A model generated the notes under the pieces. It searched no databases, was not told the DNA's origin, and saw only the letters and a list, made by a program, of their open reading frames with translations. This document shows, piece by piece, positions 5,953 to 12,377 of a stretch of 14,914 nucleotides of DNA. Made by a program: the position numbers and the translations under genes. This DNA is from an uncultured Eubacteriales bacterium (lineage in GTDB: Bacteria; Bacillota; Clostridia; Oscillospirales; Oscillospiraceae). Location of the stretch: contig CABVBV010000041.1 in NCBI GenBank assembly GCA_902496595.1, positions 1-14,914 of the forward strand. The letters run 5' to 3'. Position 1 is the stretch's first letter. Every line of letters begins with the position of its first letter.

Positions 5953-8026
5953 ACCGGCAAAGGGCCCCGTCCCGCGGCTCATGGAATACGTGACGCGCAG
6001 GCACAAGGCGCAGTTTTCCTTCGTCGTTATCTGCATACTGGCGAGCGCCGTGGCGTCCATGGTCGGCACGCTGTTCATCCAGGTCATAATAGACGACTAT
6101 ATTTTGAAAATGCTCGAGACCGGGGAGGATCTCTTCGCGGGCCTCATCGGGGTGCTGGCGGTGATGGCCTCGGTCTATCTTGTCGGGGCGCTGGCCACGC
6201 TGTTCTACAACCGGGTCATCGCCATCGTGGGCCAGAAGGTGCTCAAGGAGATACGCGACGACCTCTTTGTGAGGATGCAGCGCCTGCCCATCAGCTACTT
6301 CGATTCCCACAACCACGGCGATATCATGAGCGTCTACACGAACGACATCGACACGCTCAGGCAGTTCATCGCCCAGAGCCTGCCCATGATGATATCCTCC
6401 ATCGTGACGCTGGTGTTCTCCTTTGCGGTCATGCTGCATTTCAGCCTGCCTCTGGCGCTCATCGTTCTGGTCGTCTCCGTGCTCATGGTGGTGGTCGGCA
6501 GGCTGATGGTGAGGTACAGCGGCAAGTACTTCTTCAAGCAGCAGACCTCGATAGGCGACGTGAACGGCTACTCGGAGGAGATCTTCGGCGGGCTCAAGGT
6601 CGTGAAGGTCTTCAACCACGAGGACGCCTGCCGCGAGCAGATGCGCAAGCTCAACGAGGAGCTCTACGAGAACTCGCTCAGGGCCAACGGCACGGCGACC
6701 GTCATGATGCCCATCATGTCCGCCTTCGGCAACCTCGAGTACCTCATCGTCGCCGTGCTCGGCGGGGCCGGAGCGGGACGCATCTTCGCCCTCATGGACG
6801 AGGAGCCGGAGGCCGACGAGGGCTACGTCACCCTCGTTCACGCGAGGGAGGAGGACGGCGAGCTCATAGAGGACGAAAACGGCCCCGTATACGCCTGGAA
6901 GCACCCGCATCACGACGGAACCCTGACCTATGCGAGAGTGCAGGGCAACGTCGTCTTCGACCACGTGGATTTCAGCTACGACGGCAAGAAGACCGTGCTG
7001 CACGACATCTCGCTCTACGCAAAGCCGGGCCAGAAGATAGCCTTCGTCGGCGCGACCGGCGCGGGCAAGACGACCATCACGAACCTCATAAACCGCTTCT
7101 ACGACCTCGCGGACGGCAAGATCAGGTACGACGGCATCAACATCACGAAGATCAAAAAGCCCGACCTGCGCCGCTCCATGGGCATAGTCCTCCAGGACGT
7201 GAACCTGTTCACGGGCACCATCATGGAGAATATCCGCTACGGAAGGCTGGACGCGACGGACGAGGAGTGCATCGCGGCGGCGAAGCTCTCGGGCGCGGAC
7301 AGCTTCATCACAAGGCTGCCGGAGGGCTACGACACGGTGATAAACGGCGACAACAACAACCTGTCCCAAGGCCAGTGCCAGCTCATCTCGATAGCCAGGG
7401 CCGCCGTCGCCGACCCTCCGGTCATGATACTGGACGAGGCCACGAGCAGCATTGACACCAGAACCGAAGCCAAGGGAGAGAGGCTCGTGGCTGAGACGGT
7501 CTTCGAGACGGAGAGGTTGAGGATCGGCGGCTTCAATGAGGAAGACGCGGAGGCGTACTACCGGCTGCTCCGGAGCACCCGGGTCAACTGCTTTGCAGCC
7601 GAGAGGAAGAAGAGCTTGGAGCAGGTGAAAAACGAGCTGCGGGACGCGGCGCTCCTGAACGACGGCTCCCTGCTGGCCGTGAGCCTGAAGGAGACATCCG
7701 AGCTCATCGGCGTTCTCTTCGGGCTCTGGGAGGGCGACACCTTCAGCGCGTGCTGGATCTTCGACCCCGAGCACCAGGGCCGGGGCTACGCCTTCGAGGC
7801 CGCCCGCGCCTTTTTCAGCTTTCTCTTCGGCCCCATGCGCGCCCGGCGCATATACGCCTATGTCGAGGACTACAACAGCGCCTCAAGGCGCCTGTGCGAA
7901 AAGCTCGGTATGCGCCTCGAGGGCGAGTTCAAGGAGTTCGTCTCCTTCGTGAACGCCCCCGACGGCTCGCCCGTCTATGAGAACACCCTGCAATACGCCA
8001 TATTGGAAAAAGAGTGGCCGGCCTGA
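5945..8026 (+). CDS. Damaged TM288-like ABC half-transporter fused in frame to a GNAT acetyltransferase
   Basis: This is the partner of the preceding gene; the two overlap by 8 nt and AAGGAGG (5930-5936) lies 8 nt before the ATG. Residues 1-272 are an exporter membrane domain, but the chain jumps from LIVAVLGG directly to AGAGRIFALMDEE (residues 273-280). Relatives I recall have about 45 more residues here, including the sixth helix. The ATPase domain then has Walker A GATGAGKT (369-376), signature LSQGQ (473-477, followed by Cys478 where Arg is usual) and Walker B with D497-E498. It stops after SSIDTRTEA (509), losing the H-loop and everything after. From residue 515 on the sequence is a complete GNAT (FETERLRIGGFNEED, then QGRGYA). 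Since this subunit should supply the working ATPase site, the exporter is probably dead or repurposed; an assembly error is also possible. Confidence 0.8.
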   Translation: MSKPAKGPVPRLMEYVTRRHKAQFSFVVICILASAVASMVGTLFIQVIIDDYILKMLETGEDLFAGLIGVLAVMASVYLVGALATLFYNRVIAIVGQKVLKEIRDDLFVRMQRLPISYFDSHNHGDIMSVYTNDIDTLRQFIAQSLPMMISSIVTLVFSFAVMLHFSLPLALIVLVVSVLMVVVGRLMVRYSGKYFFKQQTSIGDVNGYSEEIFGGLKVVKVFNHEDACREQMRKLNEELYENSLRANGTATVMMPIMSAFGNLEYLIVAVLGGAGAGRIFALMDEEPEADEGYVTLVHAREEDGELIEDENGPVYAWKHPHHDGTLTYARVQGNVVFDHVDFSYDGKKTVLHDISLYAKPGQKIAFVGATGAGKTTITNLINRFYDLADGKIRYDGINITKIKKPDLRRSMGIVLQDVNLFTGTIMENIRYGRLDATDEECIAAAKLSGADSFITRLPEGYDTVINGDNNNLSQGQCQLISIARAAVADPPVMILDEATSSIDTRTEAKGERLVAETVFETERLRIGGFNEEDAEAYYRLLRSTRVNCFAAERKKSLEQVKNELRDAALLNDGSLLAVSLKETSELIGVLFGLWEGDTFSACWIFDPEHQGRGYAFEAARAFFSFLFGPMRARRIYAYVEDYNSASRRLCEKLGMRLEGEFKEFVSFVNAPDGSPVYENTLQYAILEKEWPA
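7487..8026 (+). other. Internal GTG start for a stand-alone RimJ/RimL-like GNAT
   Basis: Inside the fused reading frame, AGGGAG (7473-7478) stands 8 nt before an in-frame GTG (7487-7489). Translation from there would give a 179-residue protein, the normal length of a RimJ/RimL-type N-acetyltransferase, starting VAETVFETERLRI, with the acetyl-CoA binding loop EHQGRGYAFEAAR and the late ASRRLCEKLGM segment found in the family. The junction with the ABC part falls just upstream, around 7470. So the deletion seems to have joined the ABC gene to the leader of an intact GNAT gene, which may still be made on its own. The substrate is unknown. Confidence 0.6.
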
Positions 8027-8078
8027 GCCCGAGCCGCCGGCGGCAGACGCTGAAAATATTCTGAAACGGAGGTCTCCT

Positions 8079-8726
8079 ATGATGGGAAACATCAGGCTCA
8101 GGAACGAGAGGGAGAGCGACTGGAATGCTGTGGAGGACATCACGAGACGGGCGTTCTATAATATCTATATGCCGGGCTGCATCGAGCACTATCTCGTCCG
8201 CGTCATGCGCGGGCACGAGGACTTCATCCCTGAGCTGGACTTCGTGCTGGAACGTGACGGGGAGGTCATAGGCAACATCATGTATACGAGGTCATGGCTG
8301 ACGGACGAGACGGGGCTCAGGAAGGAGATATTGACCTTCGGGCCCGTGTGCATACTGCCTGAGTATCAGCGCCAGGGCTACGGCAAGCTGCTCATGGAGC
8401 ACTCGTTCGAGCGGGCGGAGCGGCTGGGCTACGAGGCCGTCGTGATCTTCGGCAGCCCGGCGAACTACGTGAGCCGGGGCTTTCGGAGCTGCCTGAAGTA
8501 CAACGTCGGCACGGCGGAGGGCCGTTATCCTGCGGCGATGCTGGTGAAAGAGCTGGTGCCGGGCGCACTCGGTGGCCACAGCTGGGTGTATGAAGACAGC
8601 CCGGTCATGTCGGTGAACGAGGAAGAGGCGAGGCTATATGACGCCACGCTCGAGCCGATGGAGCGAGCGTGGCGCCCGAGCCAGGAGGAGTTTTACATAA
8701 TGAGCCGCGCATACCTTGAGCCCTGA
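8079..8726 (+). CDS. GNAT-family N-acetyltransferase (YhbS-like)
   Basis: A 215-residue acetyltransferase. The N-terminal strand and helix are IRLRNERESDWNAVEDITRRAF, and the acetyl-CoA pyrophosphate loop is LPEYQRQGYGKLLMEHS, the Q/R-x-x-G-x-G motif. The segment GYEAVVIFGSPANYVSRGF resembles the YhbS group, in which a small substrate such as an amine or a protein N-terminus is assumed but not known. The start is the first of two adjacent ATGs, 6 nt after ACGGAGG (8066-8072). It follows the GNAT part of the fused gene by 52 nt on the same strand and ends before a strong terminator, so it may be the last gene of the exporter transcript. Confidence 0.85.
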   Translation: MMGNIRLRNERESDWNAVEDITRRAFYNIYMPGCIEHYLVRVMRGHEDFIPELDFVLERDGEVIGNIMYTRSWLTDETGLRKEILTFGPVCILPEYQRQGYGKLLMEHSFERAERLGYEAVVIFGSPANYVSRGFRSCLKYNVGTAEGRYPAAMLVKELVPGALGGHSWVYEDSPVMSVNEEEARLYDATLEPMERAWRPSQEEFYIMSRAYLEP

Positions 8727-8782
8727 ACCCCGTGCGCCCATCTTGAGCCCGACAGGCGGATGTAATATGATAAGGCCGCCGG

Positions 8783-8829
8783 AAATCAAAGACGCCGCAA
8801 GCAATATGCAGCTTGCGGCGTCTGATTTT
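8783..8829 (+). terminator. Strong hairpin terminator after the GNAT gene
   Basis: AGACGCCGCAAGC (8790-8802) and GCTTGCGGCGTCT (8811-8823) form a perfect 13-bp stem with an 8-nt loop, followed by GATTTT. The flanking AAATCA and TGATTT can extend the stem past a small bulge. It separates the exporter/GNAT transcript from the methyltransferase operon, whose promoter starts only 6 nt later. Confidence 0.75.
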
Positions 8830-8834
8830 CCCGC

Positions 8835-8863
8835 TTGCATTTTCTGCGGCGACGAGGTATACT
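8835..8863 (+). promoter_or_regulatory. SigmaA promoter of the methyltransferase operon
   Basis: TTGCAT (8835-8840) and TATACT (8858-8863) are separated by exactly 17 nt. The predicted start of transcription, near 8870, falls on the first base of a perfect inverted repeat. The gene start follows about 45 nt later, with GGAGG at 8904-8908. Confidence 0.75.
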
Positions 8864-8869
8864 GTCCAC

Positions 8870-8889
8870 AAGTTAGTCTTAACTAACTT
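8870..8889. promoter_or_regulatory. Perfect inverted-repeat operator at the transcription start
   Basis: AAGTTAGT-CTTA-ACTAACTT is a perfect 8-bp inverted repeat with a 4-nt spacer, lying over the predicted transcription start. This is the expected place for a repressor site. The GTTAG/CTAAC half-sites recall metal-dependent DtxR/IdeR-family operators, but the half-site spacing is wider than in the classic DtxR consensus, so the regulator's identity is only a guess. No matching regulator gene lies beside it. Confidence 0.6.
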
Positions 8890-8913
8890 AAATCCAGGTT
8901 TCCGGAGGCTGAC

Positions 8914-9543
8914 ATGGGTATTGTGAGAAAACTCTTGAACAACACACGCAGGCCTGAGGGCCTGCTGGGCAGGTGGATGGTCGGCGGCATGAACCGCGCC
9001 CACGCGGCTGTCGCGGACTGGGGCATGGGATATCTGCCCGGGTCGGCGCCTGCCGAGATCGCCGAGCTGGGCTGCGGCGGTGGGCGGAACGCCGCCGCGC
9101 TGCTGCGGAGATACCCCGCCGCCAGGGTCACGGCCCTGGACTATTCGGAGGTATCCGTGGAAAAGGCGGAACGGGTCAACAGGCAGGAAATACACCGGGG
9201 CCGCTGCCGGGTCGTGCATGGGGACGTGTCGCGCCTGCCCTTCGGGGACGGCAGCTTTGAGCTCGTGACCGCATTTGAGACGGTGTACTTCTGGCCCGGG
9301 CCTGTCGAAAGTTTCAGGGAAGTGTACCGGGTGCTGCGGCCGGGAGGGGCTTTCCTCATCGTGAACGAGTCGGACGGGCTTGGGCCGAACGACGAGAAGT
9401 GGCTCTCGGCCATAGACGGGCTGCGCATCTACAAAAGCGGGCAGCTCGCCGCCTTTCTCGGCGAAGCCGGCTTCACCGGGCTCACAGTGCGCCGCAATGG
9501 GAAAAAGCACTGGCTCTGCGTCCTGGCCTTCCGGGAGGCGTGA
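8914..9543 (+). CDS. Class I SAM-dependent methyltransferase
   Basis: A 209-residue Rossmann-fold methyltransferase. The SAM-binding motif I is IAELGCGGGRNAAAL (about residues 49-63), followed by motif II VTALDYSEVSVEKAE with the acidic residue that binds the ribose, then GDVSRLPFGDGSFELVTAFE and the late VLRPGGAFLIVNE strand. This is the Methyltransf_11/ubiE-like layout used on small molecules; the N-terminal LLGRWMVGGMNRAHAAVADWGM region is outside the fold and probably shapes the substrate site. The substrate cannot be named. It has its own promoter and operator and is followed 26 nt later by a second methyltransferase, so the two are probably co-expressed. Confidence 0.88.
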   Translation: MGIVRKLLNNTRRPEGLLGRWMVGGMNRAHAAVADWGMGYLPGSAPAEIAELGCGGGRNAAALLRRYPAARVTALDYSEVSVEKAERVNRQEIHRGRCRVVHGDVSRLPFGDGSFELVTAFETVYFWPGPVESFREVYRVLRPGGAFLIVNESDGLGPNDEKWLSAIDGLRIYKSGQLAAFLGEAGFTGLTVRRNGKKHWLCVLAFREA

Positions 9544-9569
9544 GAAGCGCAGGAAAAAGGAGTGATACG

Positions 9570-10385
9570 ATGGACAAGGAGAGGATAAGGCAGACTGATA
9601 TCCGCCTGGGCACCCACGGTGAGGACTACGGCAGCTGGATGTCGAACCCGGTGTTCTATATACTTGGGGCGCTTCTGGCCCTGGCGGCCCTGCTCGCGTT
9701 GCTGGCCTTCGTCGTGTTCCGGCAGGCCGTGCTCGGGGCGGTCTTTACCGCGGTCTCGGCCCTGCTGCTGGCGCTGCTCTGCTGGATAACCTGGATACGA
9801 TGGCAGTTCGCCTTCGGAGGAGGCGGCATGATGGAGCGCGCCCACCAGGCCGTGCTCGAGCATTTGGACTACGACGGAAGGGGCCGGCTGCTGGAGGTCG
9901 GCTGCGGCTCCGGCGCTCTGTCGATCCGGGCCGCACTGACCTGGCCGGAGGCTGAGGTAACAGGCGTAGACTACTGGGCCGCCGTCTACAATTACAGCCA
10001 GGCCCTCTGCGAGAAGAATGCTGAAAGCGAAGGCGTGGGCAGCCGCTGCAAATTCCTGCACGGGGATGCGAGCAGGCTTGAGTTCCCCGATGGGAGCTTT
10101 GACGCCGTGGTGAGCAACTATGTGTATCACAATATCGTAGGCGCGGACAGATGCGCACTGCTGCTTGAGACCCTGCGTGTGCTGAAAAAGGGCGGAGTGT
10201 TTGCGCTCAATGACGACATGAAGCCGAGGCTGTACGGGGACATGGAAGCCTTTGCCCAGGAGCTGAGGAACCAGGGCTACGAGGAGGTGCGGCTCATAGA
10301 CACCGCCAGCGAGGCCTTCGGCTCCCGCCGCAGCGCCGCGAAGCTGATGCTGGGCGGCTCCCGAATGCTGGTGGGACGGAAGTGA
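9570..10385 (+). CDS. Membrane-anchored class I SAM methyltransferase
   Basis: The 271-residue protein has two membrane helices near the N-terminus (about residues 27-52, NPVFYILGALLALAALLALL onward, and 55-78, ending LLALLCWITWIRW). A cytosolic methyltransferase domain follows: motif I RLLEVGCGSGALSI, motif II EVTGVDYWAA, then GDASRLEFPDGSFDAVVSNY and VLKKGGVFALND. Anchoring suggests a lipid, quinone or membrane-peptide substrate, but this is inference. The ATG lies 7 nt after AAAGGAG (9556-9562), so the open frame further upstream, which overlaps the previous gene, is not used. It is the second gene of a two-methyltransferase operon. Confidence 0.85.
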   Translation: MDKERIRQTDIRLGTHGEDYGSWMSNPVFYILGALLALAALLALLAFVVFRQAVLGAVFTAVSALLLALLCWITWIRWQFAFGGGGMMERAHQAVLEHLDYDGRGRLLEVGCGSGALSIRAALTWPEAEVTGVDYWAAVYNYSQALCEKNAESEGVGSRCKFLHGDASRLEFPDGSFDAVVSNYVYHNIVGADRCALLLETLRVLKKGGVFALNDDMKPRLYGDMEAFAQELRNQGYEEVRLIDTASEAFGSRRSAAKLMLGGSRMLVGRK

Positions 10386-10450
10386 GCCGGGGCCGATCCT
10401 GACTTTTTGAGCTCTACATCGCGGTGCGCATTGAAAAATGCCCCGACACA

Positions 10451-10479
10451 TTGACAATAGCGGCGAAGATGCTTAAAAT
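10451..10479 (+). promoter_or_regulatory. Near-consensus SigmaA promoter upstream of the small MreB-like ORF
   Basis: A perfect -35 TTGACA (10451-10456) is followed after 17 nt by TAAAAT (10474-10479), one mismatch from consensus. Transcription would start near 10486 and run through a 30-codon ORF and the leader hairpins into the MATE gene. No other promoter of similar quality is visible before MATE. Confidence 0.75.
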
Positions 10480-10508
10480 CAGCTGTGATATGAAAAGAGG
10501 TGAGCGCG

Positions 10509-10601
10509 ATGTTGTTCGGGAAATTCTGCATTGATCTCGGCTCCACACAAGTTTATACCACGAAACATTGTGCGGAGCCTTTTCGGATGGTCGATTTGTA
10601 A
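10509..10601 (+). pseudogene. 30-codon ORF resembling a truncated MreB N-terminus
   Basis: The ORF follows AGAGGTG with good spacing and sits behind a near-consensus promoter, so it looks like a true gene start. It begins MLFGKFCIDLGSTQVY. MreB proteins start with a very similar MLF...IGIDLGT segment, where DLG(S/T) is the phosphate-binding turn of the actin/Hsp70 fold. After about 16 residues the likeness stops and the frame closes at a TAA (10599-10601). The likely reading is an mreB-type gene whose body was lost or displaced, perhaps when the MATE segment arrived. Alternatively it is an unrelated small peptide or an attenuator leader. The stretch 10602-10676 shows nothing else I can identify. 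Confidence 0.4.
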
Positions 10602-10676
10602 ACCGGCAGGCCAGGGCAGAGCATAGCTGCCTTTGGTTTTTGTACCCTTTTGCAAATTGACACGAGAAATACTGTC

Positions 10677-10767
10677 GAGGCCGCAGACAATGTTTTGTCT
10701 GCGGCCTCTTGCTATGTTTATTAGTAAGCAGACAGAGGGCGTACTGGCTTGTGCGCCCTCTGTTTTT
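10677..10767 (+). promoter_or_regulatory. Two-hairpin attenuator-like leader before the MATE gene
   Basis: Hairpin 1 is a perfect 13-bp stem (10677-10689 with 10696-10708, GAGGCCGCAGACA and its complement). Hairpin 2 is a 10-bp stem (10732-10741 with 10754-10763, ACAGAGGGCG and its complement) followed by a T-run, ending 16 nt before the MATE ATG, so it is an intrinsic terminator inside the leader. The GCAGACA of hairpin 1's left arm is repeated at 10728-10734, so TGTCTGC (10696-10702) could instead pair forward into the left edge of the terminator. An ATG at 10690 with GAGG upstream could start a leader peptide. This layout is typical of ribosome-mediated attenuation of resistance genes; the inducer is unknown. 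Confidence 0.55.
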
Positions 10768-10783
10768 GAAGGGAAGGTTTTTT

Positions 10784-12151
10784 ATGACAAAAGGGCAAGA
10801 TTTCTTGAGCGGGAGCGTGCCCGGAAAACTGATAGCTTTTGCCCTCCCGCTGCTTTTCGCAAACATCCTGCAATCGTTATACAATGTGGTGGATATGCTG
10901 GTGGTAGGGCGGTTCGTCGGCGAGACAGGCCTGGCTGCCATCAGCAACGCCTCCAAGCTTTGTTATATCCTAAACTCCATCTGCATTGGAATTACGATGG
11001 GCGGAGCGGTGCTGATCGCTCAATACAAAGGCGCGAACGATAAAAAAGGCCAGGCGGAGACTTTTCAAATGCTGTCCTTGCTCTCCCTGGCTGCATCTAT
11101 CCTTTTGACTGTCATAAGCTCAGCCATTTACAGGCCCGTTTTTCGTGCGTTGGAAGTTCCGGCGGACGCATTTGGGGATGCTTGTGATTATATGAGGATC
11201 ATCTGCTTTGGGACTGTATTTGTCTTCGGATACAACGCCGTTTGTTCTGTCCTCAAGGGGCTGGGAGATTCCGAGTCCCCGCTCTGCTTTGTGGGCATTG
11301 CAGCTGTCATCAACGTCGGTTTGGACGTCGTTTTGGTGGGGCCTCTGGGGCTGGGTACAAAAGGGGCGGCCTGCGCGACGGTCACAGCGCAGGGGATTTC
11401 TTTTCTGTTCTCGCTATTTTATCTGAAACGGCACCATGTGTTTTTAAGCGCTGCGGAGTCCAGGAAGCTCACAGCCCGATGGGATAAGATGGCCGCCATT
11501 TTAAAGATCGGGCTGCCTGCGGCGACCCAGATGGTCGTGGTCAACACGGCCTATTTGCTTGTAACCGGGATGCTCAACCGATTTGGGACGTCCGCATCTG
11601 CCGCAGCCGGAGTCGGCCTGCAGATCAACACCTTTGCCGGTATGCCCTGCTGGGCTGTCGGCCAGGCGGTCACGGCCATGGTTGGCCAGTGTATGGGCGC
11701 GGGGCAAACAGAACGTGCCGGGAAAGTGGCGAGAACCGGCCTGCTGGTGAATACGGCTGCCACGCTCGTTGTCGTGCTCTGCGTACAGGTTTTTGCCGAG
11801 CAGCTGATCTTGCTCTTCGGTGGTGACAGCCTGGAAGTCGTAGCCTGCGGAGTATATTATCTGAGGGTCTGCTGTGGTGTCAACAGTTTCATCTACGCGG
11901 CTATGTATACCCTGGATTCCTTTGCCATGGGCGTTGGGGCAGCAAATATCGCCATGCTGAATGCGCTGCTGGATGCGGTTGTGCTCCGTTTGCCAGCAAG
12001 CTGGGTCTTGGCCTTTACGCTGGGCATGGGATATTCAGGCATCTGTTTTGGGCAGGCGCTCTCGCCGCTCCTGCCGGCGGTTGCAGGTTTTATCTATTAT
12101 AAGAGTGGGAAATGGAAATACAGGCGCACCATTGAAAAGGGCCTGAAGTAA
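10784..12151 (+). CDS. MATE-family multidrug/cation efflux transporter
   Basis: A 455-residue protein with about twelve hydrophobic helices in two homologous halves, the normal MATE length. The start MTKGQDFLSGSVPGKLIAFALPLL and the first-half segment LQSLYNVVDMLVVGRF are typical of the DinF/NorM-like clostridial MATE proteins; the second half repeats the pattern at ILKIGLPAATQM and ends with a short basic tail. It should extrude drugs or cationic metabolites using a Na+ or H+ gradient. ATG 10784 follows GGGAAGG by about 6 nt and sits behind a terminator-containing leader. Base composition is visibly lower in GC than the genes to the left, which suggests later acquisition. Confidence 0.92.
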   Translation: MTKGQDFLSGSVPGKLIAFALPLLFANILQSLYNVVDMLVVGRFVGETGLAAISNASKLCYILNSICIGITMGGAVLIAQYKGANDKKGQAETFQMLSLLSLAASILLTVISSAIYRPVFRALEVPADAFGDACDYMRIICFGTVFVFGYNAVCSVLKGLGDSESPLCFVGIAAVINVGLDVVLVGPLGLGTKGAACATVTAQGISFLFSLFYLKRHHVFLSAAESRKLTARWDKMAAILKIGLPAATQMVVVNTAYLLVTGMLNRFGTSASAAAGVGLQINTFAGMPCWAVGQAVTAMVGQCMGAGQTERAGKVARTGLLVNTAATLVVVLCVQVFAEQLILLFGGDSLEVVACGVYYLRVCCGVNSFIYAAMYTLDSFAMGVGAANIAMLNALLDAVVLRLPASWVLAFTLGMGYSGICFGQALSPLLPAVAGFIYYKSGKWKYRRTIEKGLK

Positions 12152-12155
12152 CAGC

Positions 12156-12196
12156 AAAAAAGACCGCCGTGGCAAAAAACCACAGCGGTCTTTTTT
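12156..12196. terminator. Bidirectional terminator shared by MATE and tRNA-Arg
   Basis: AAAAAAGACCGC-C-GTGG (12156-12172) pairs with CCAC-A-GCGGTCTTTTTT (12180-12196) apart from one mismatch, around a CAAAAAA loop. It has T-runs on both strands, so it ends the MATE message on the plus strand and the tRNA-Arg transcript on the minus strand, whose CCA end touches it directly. Confidence 0.85.
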
Positions 12197-12240
12197 GGCA
12201 CCCCCGGCGCGACTCGAACGCACTACATCCCGCTTAGGAG
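12196..12240 (-). other. 3' fragment of tRNA-Arg(CCU); probable att site of the element
   Basis: The minus strand reads as the 3' half of a tRNA: anticodon loop CTCCTAA, half-stem GCGGG, variable bases, a T-arm with stem GTGCG/CGCGC around loop TTCGAGT, acceptor strand CGGGGGT, discriminator G, and an encoded CCA. The 5' half is missing: the bases before CTCCTAA do not form the matching anticodon stem, and no D-arm or ACCCCCG/GCCCCCG acceptor strand follows further out. A tRNA remnant running from anticodon loop to CCA is the standard attachment core left by tyrosine-recombinase elements. Chromosome lies to the left, element to the right; the complete tRNA should be at the far end of the element. 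Confidence 0.75.
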
Positions 12241-12253
12241 TACGGCGTACCAT

Positions 12254-12329
12254 TTCGTAAATTGTTCATATCATATCTTCCCGTGTTGTTTCTTCGCAAA
12301 TTGTGCTGCCTGGAGGTAGGTCAATTTGC
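12254..12329. repeat. AAATTG-containing repeats beside the att site
   Basis: TTCGTAAATTGTTC (12254-12267) and TTCGCAAATTGTGC (12293-12306) are direct repeats matching at 12 of 14 positions, 39 bp apart. CAATTTGC (12322-12329) is an inverted copy of the GCAAATTG inside the second. Repeats of this kind within 100 bp of an att core are often the arm-type sites of a tyrosine integrase; that role is inferred from position. Confidence 0.45.
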
Positions 12330-12377
12330 ACAAAATCCCCTGAAATATGCTGCCTTACAACGGCTTTTCAAATGTCG

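Noticed and set aside
5885..7774. A 629-codon open frame on the minus strand opposite the second ABC gene
   Set aside because: It is the complement of a frame with clear ABC motifs. Its translation is rich in Asp, Val, His and Arg with no recognisable domain, as expected from the antisense of GC-rich coding DNA.
9429..10457. A 342-codon minus-strand open frame opposite the second methyltransferase
   Set aside because: Antisense of a gene with clear SAM motifs; composition is typical of a shadow frame.
12196..12270. A complete tRNA gene
   Set aside because: Only the portion from the anticodon loop to CCA is present. The 5' acceptor strand, the D-arm and the matching anticodon half-stem are not found upstream.
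10651..12330. An 11-mer, TGCAAATTGAC, shared between the MATE leader (10651-10661) and the att region (12320-12330, opposite strand)
   Set aside because: In a window of this size many 11-base matches are expected by chance, and the flanks do not match, so I do not treat it as an att site or element end.
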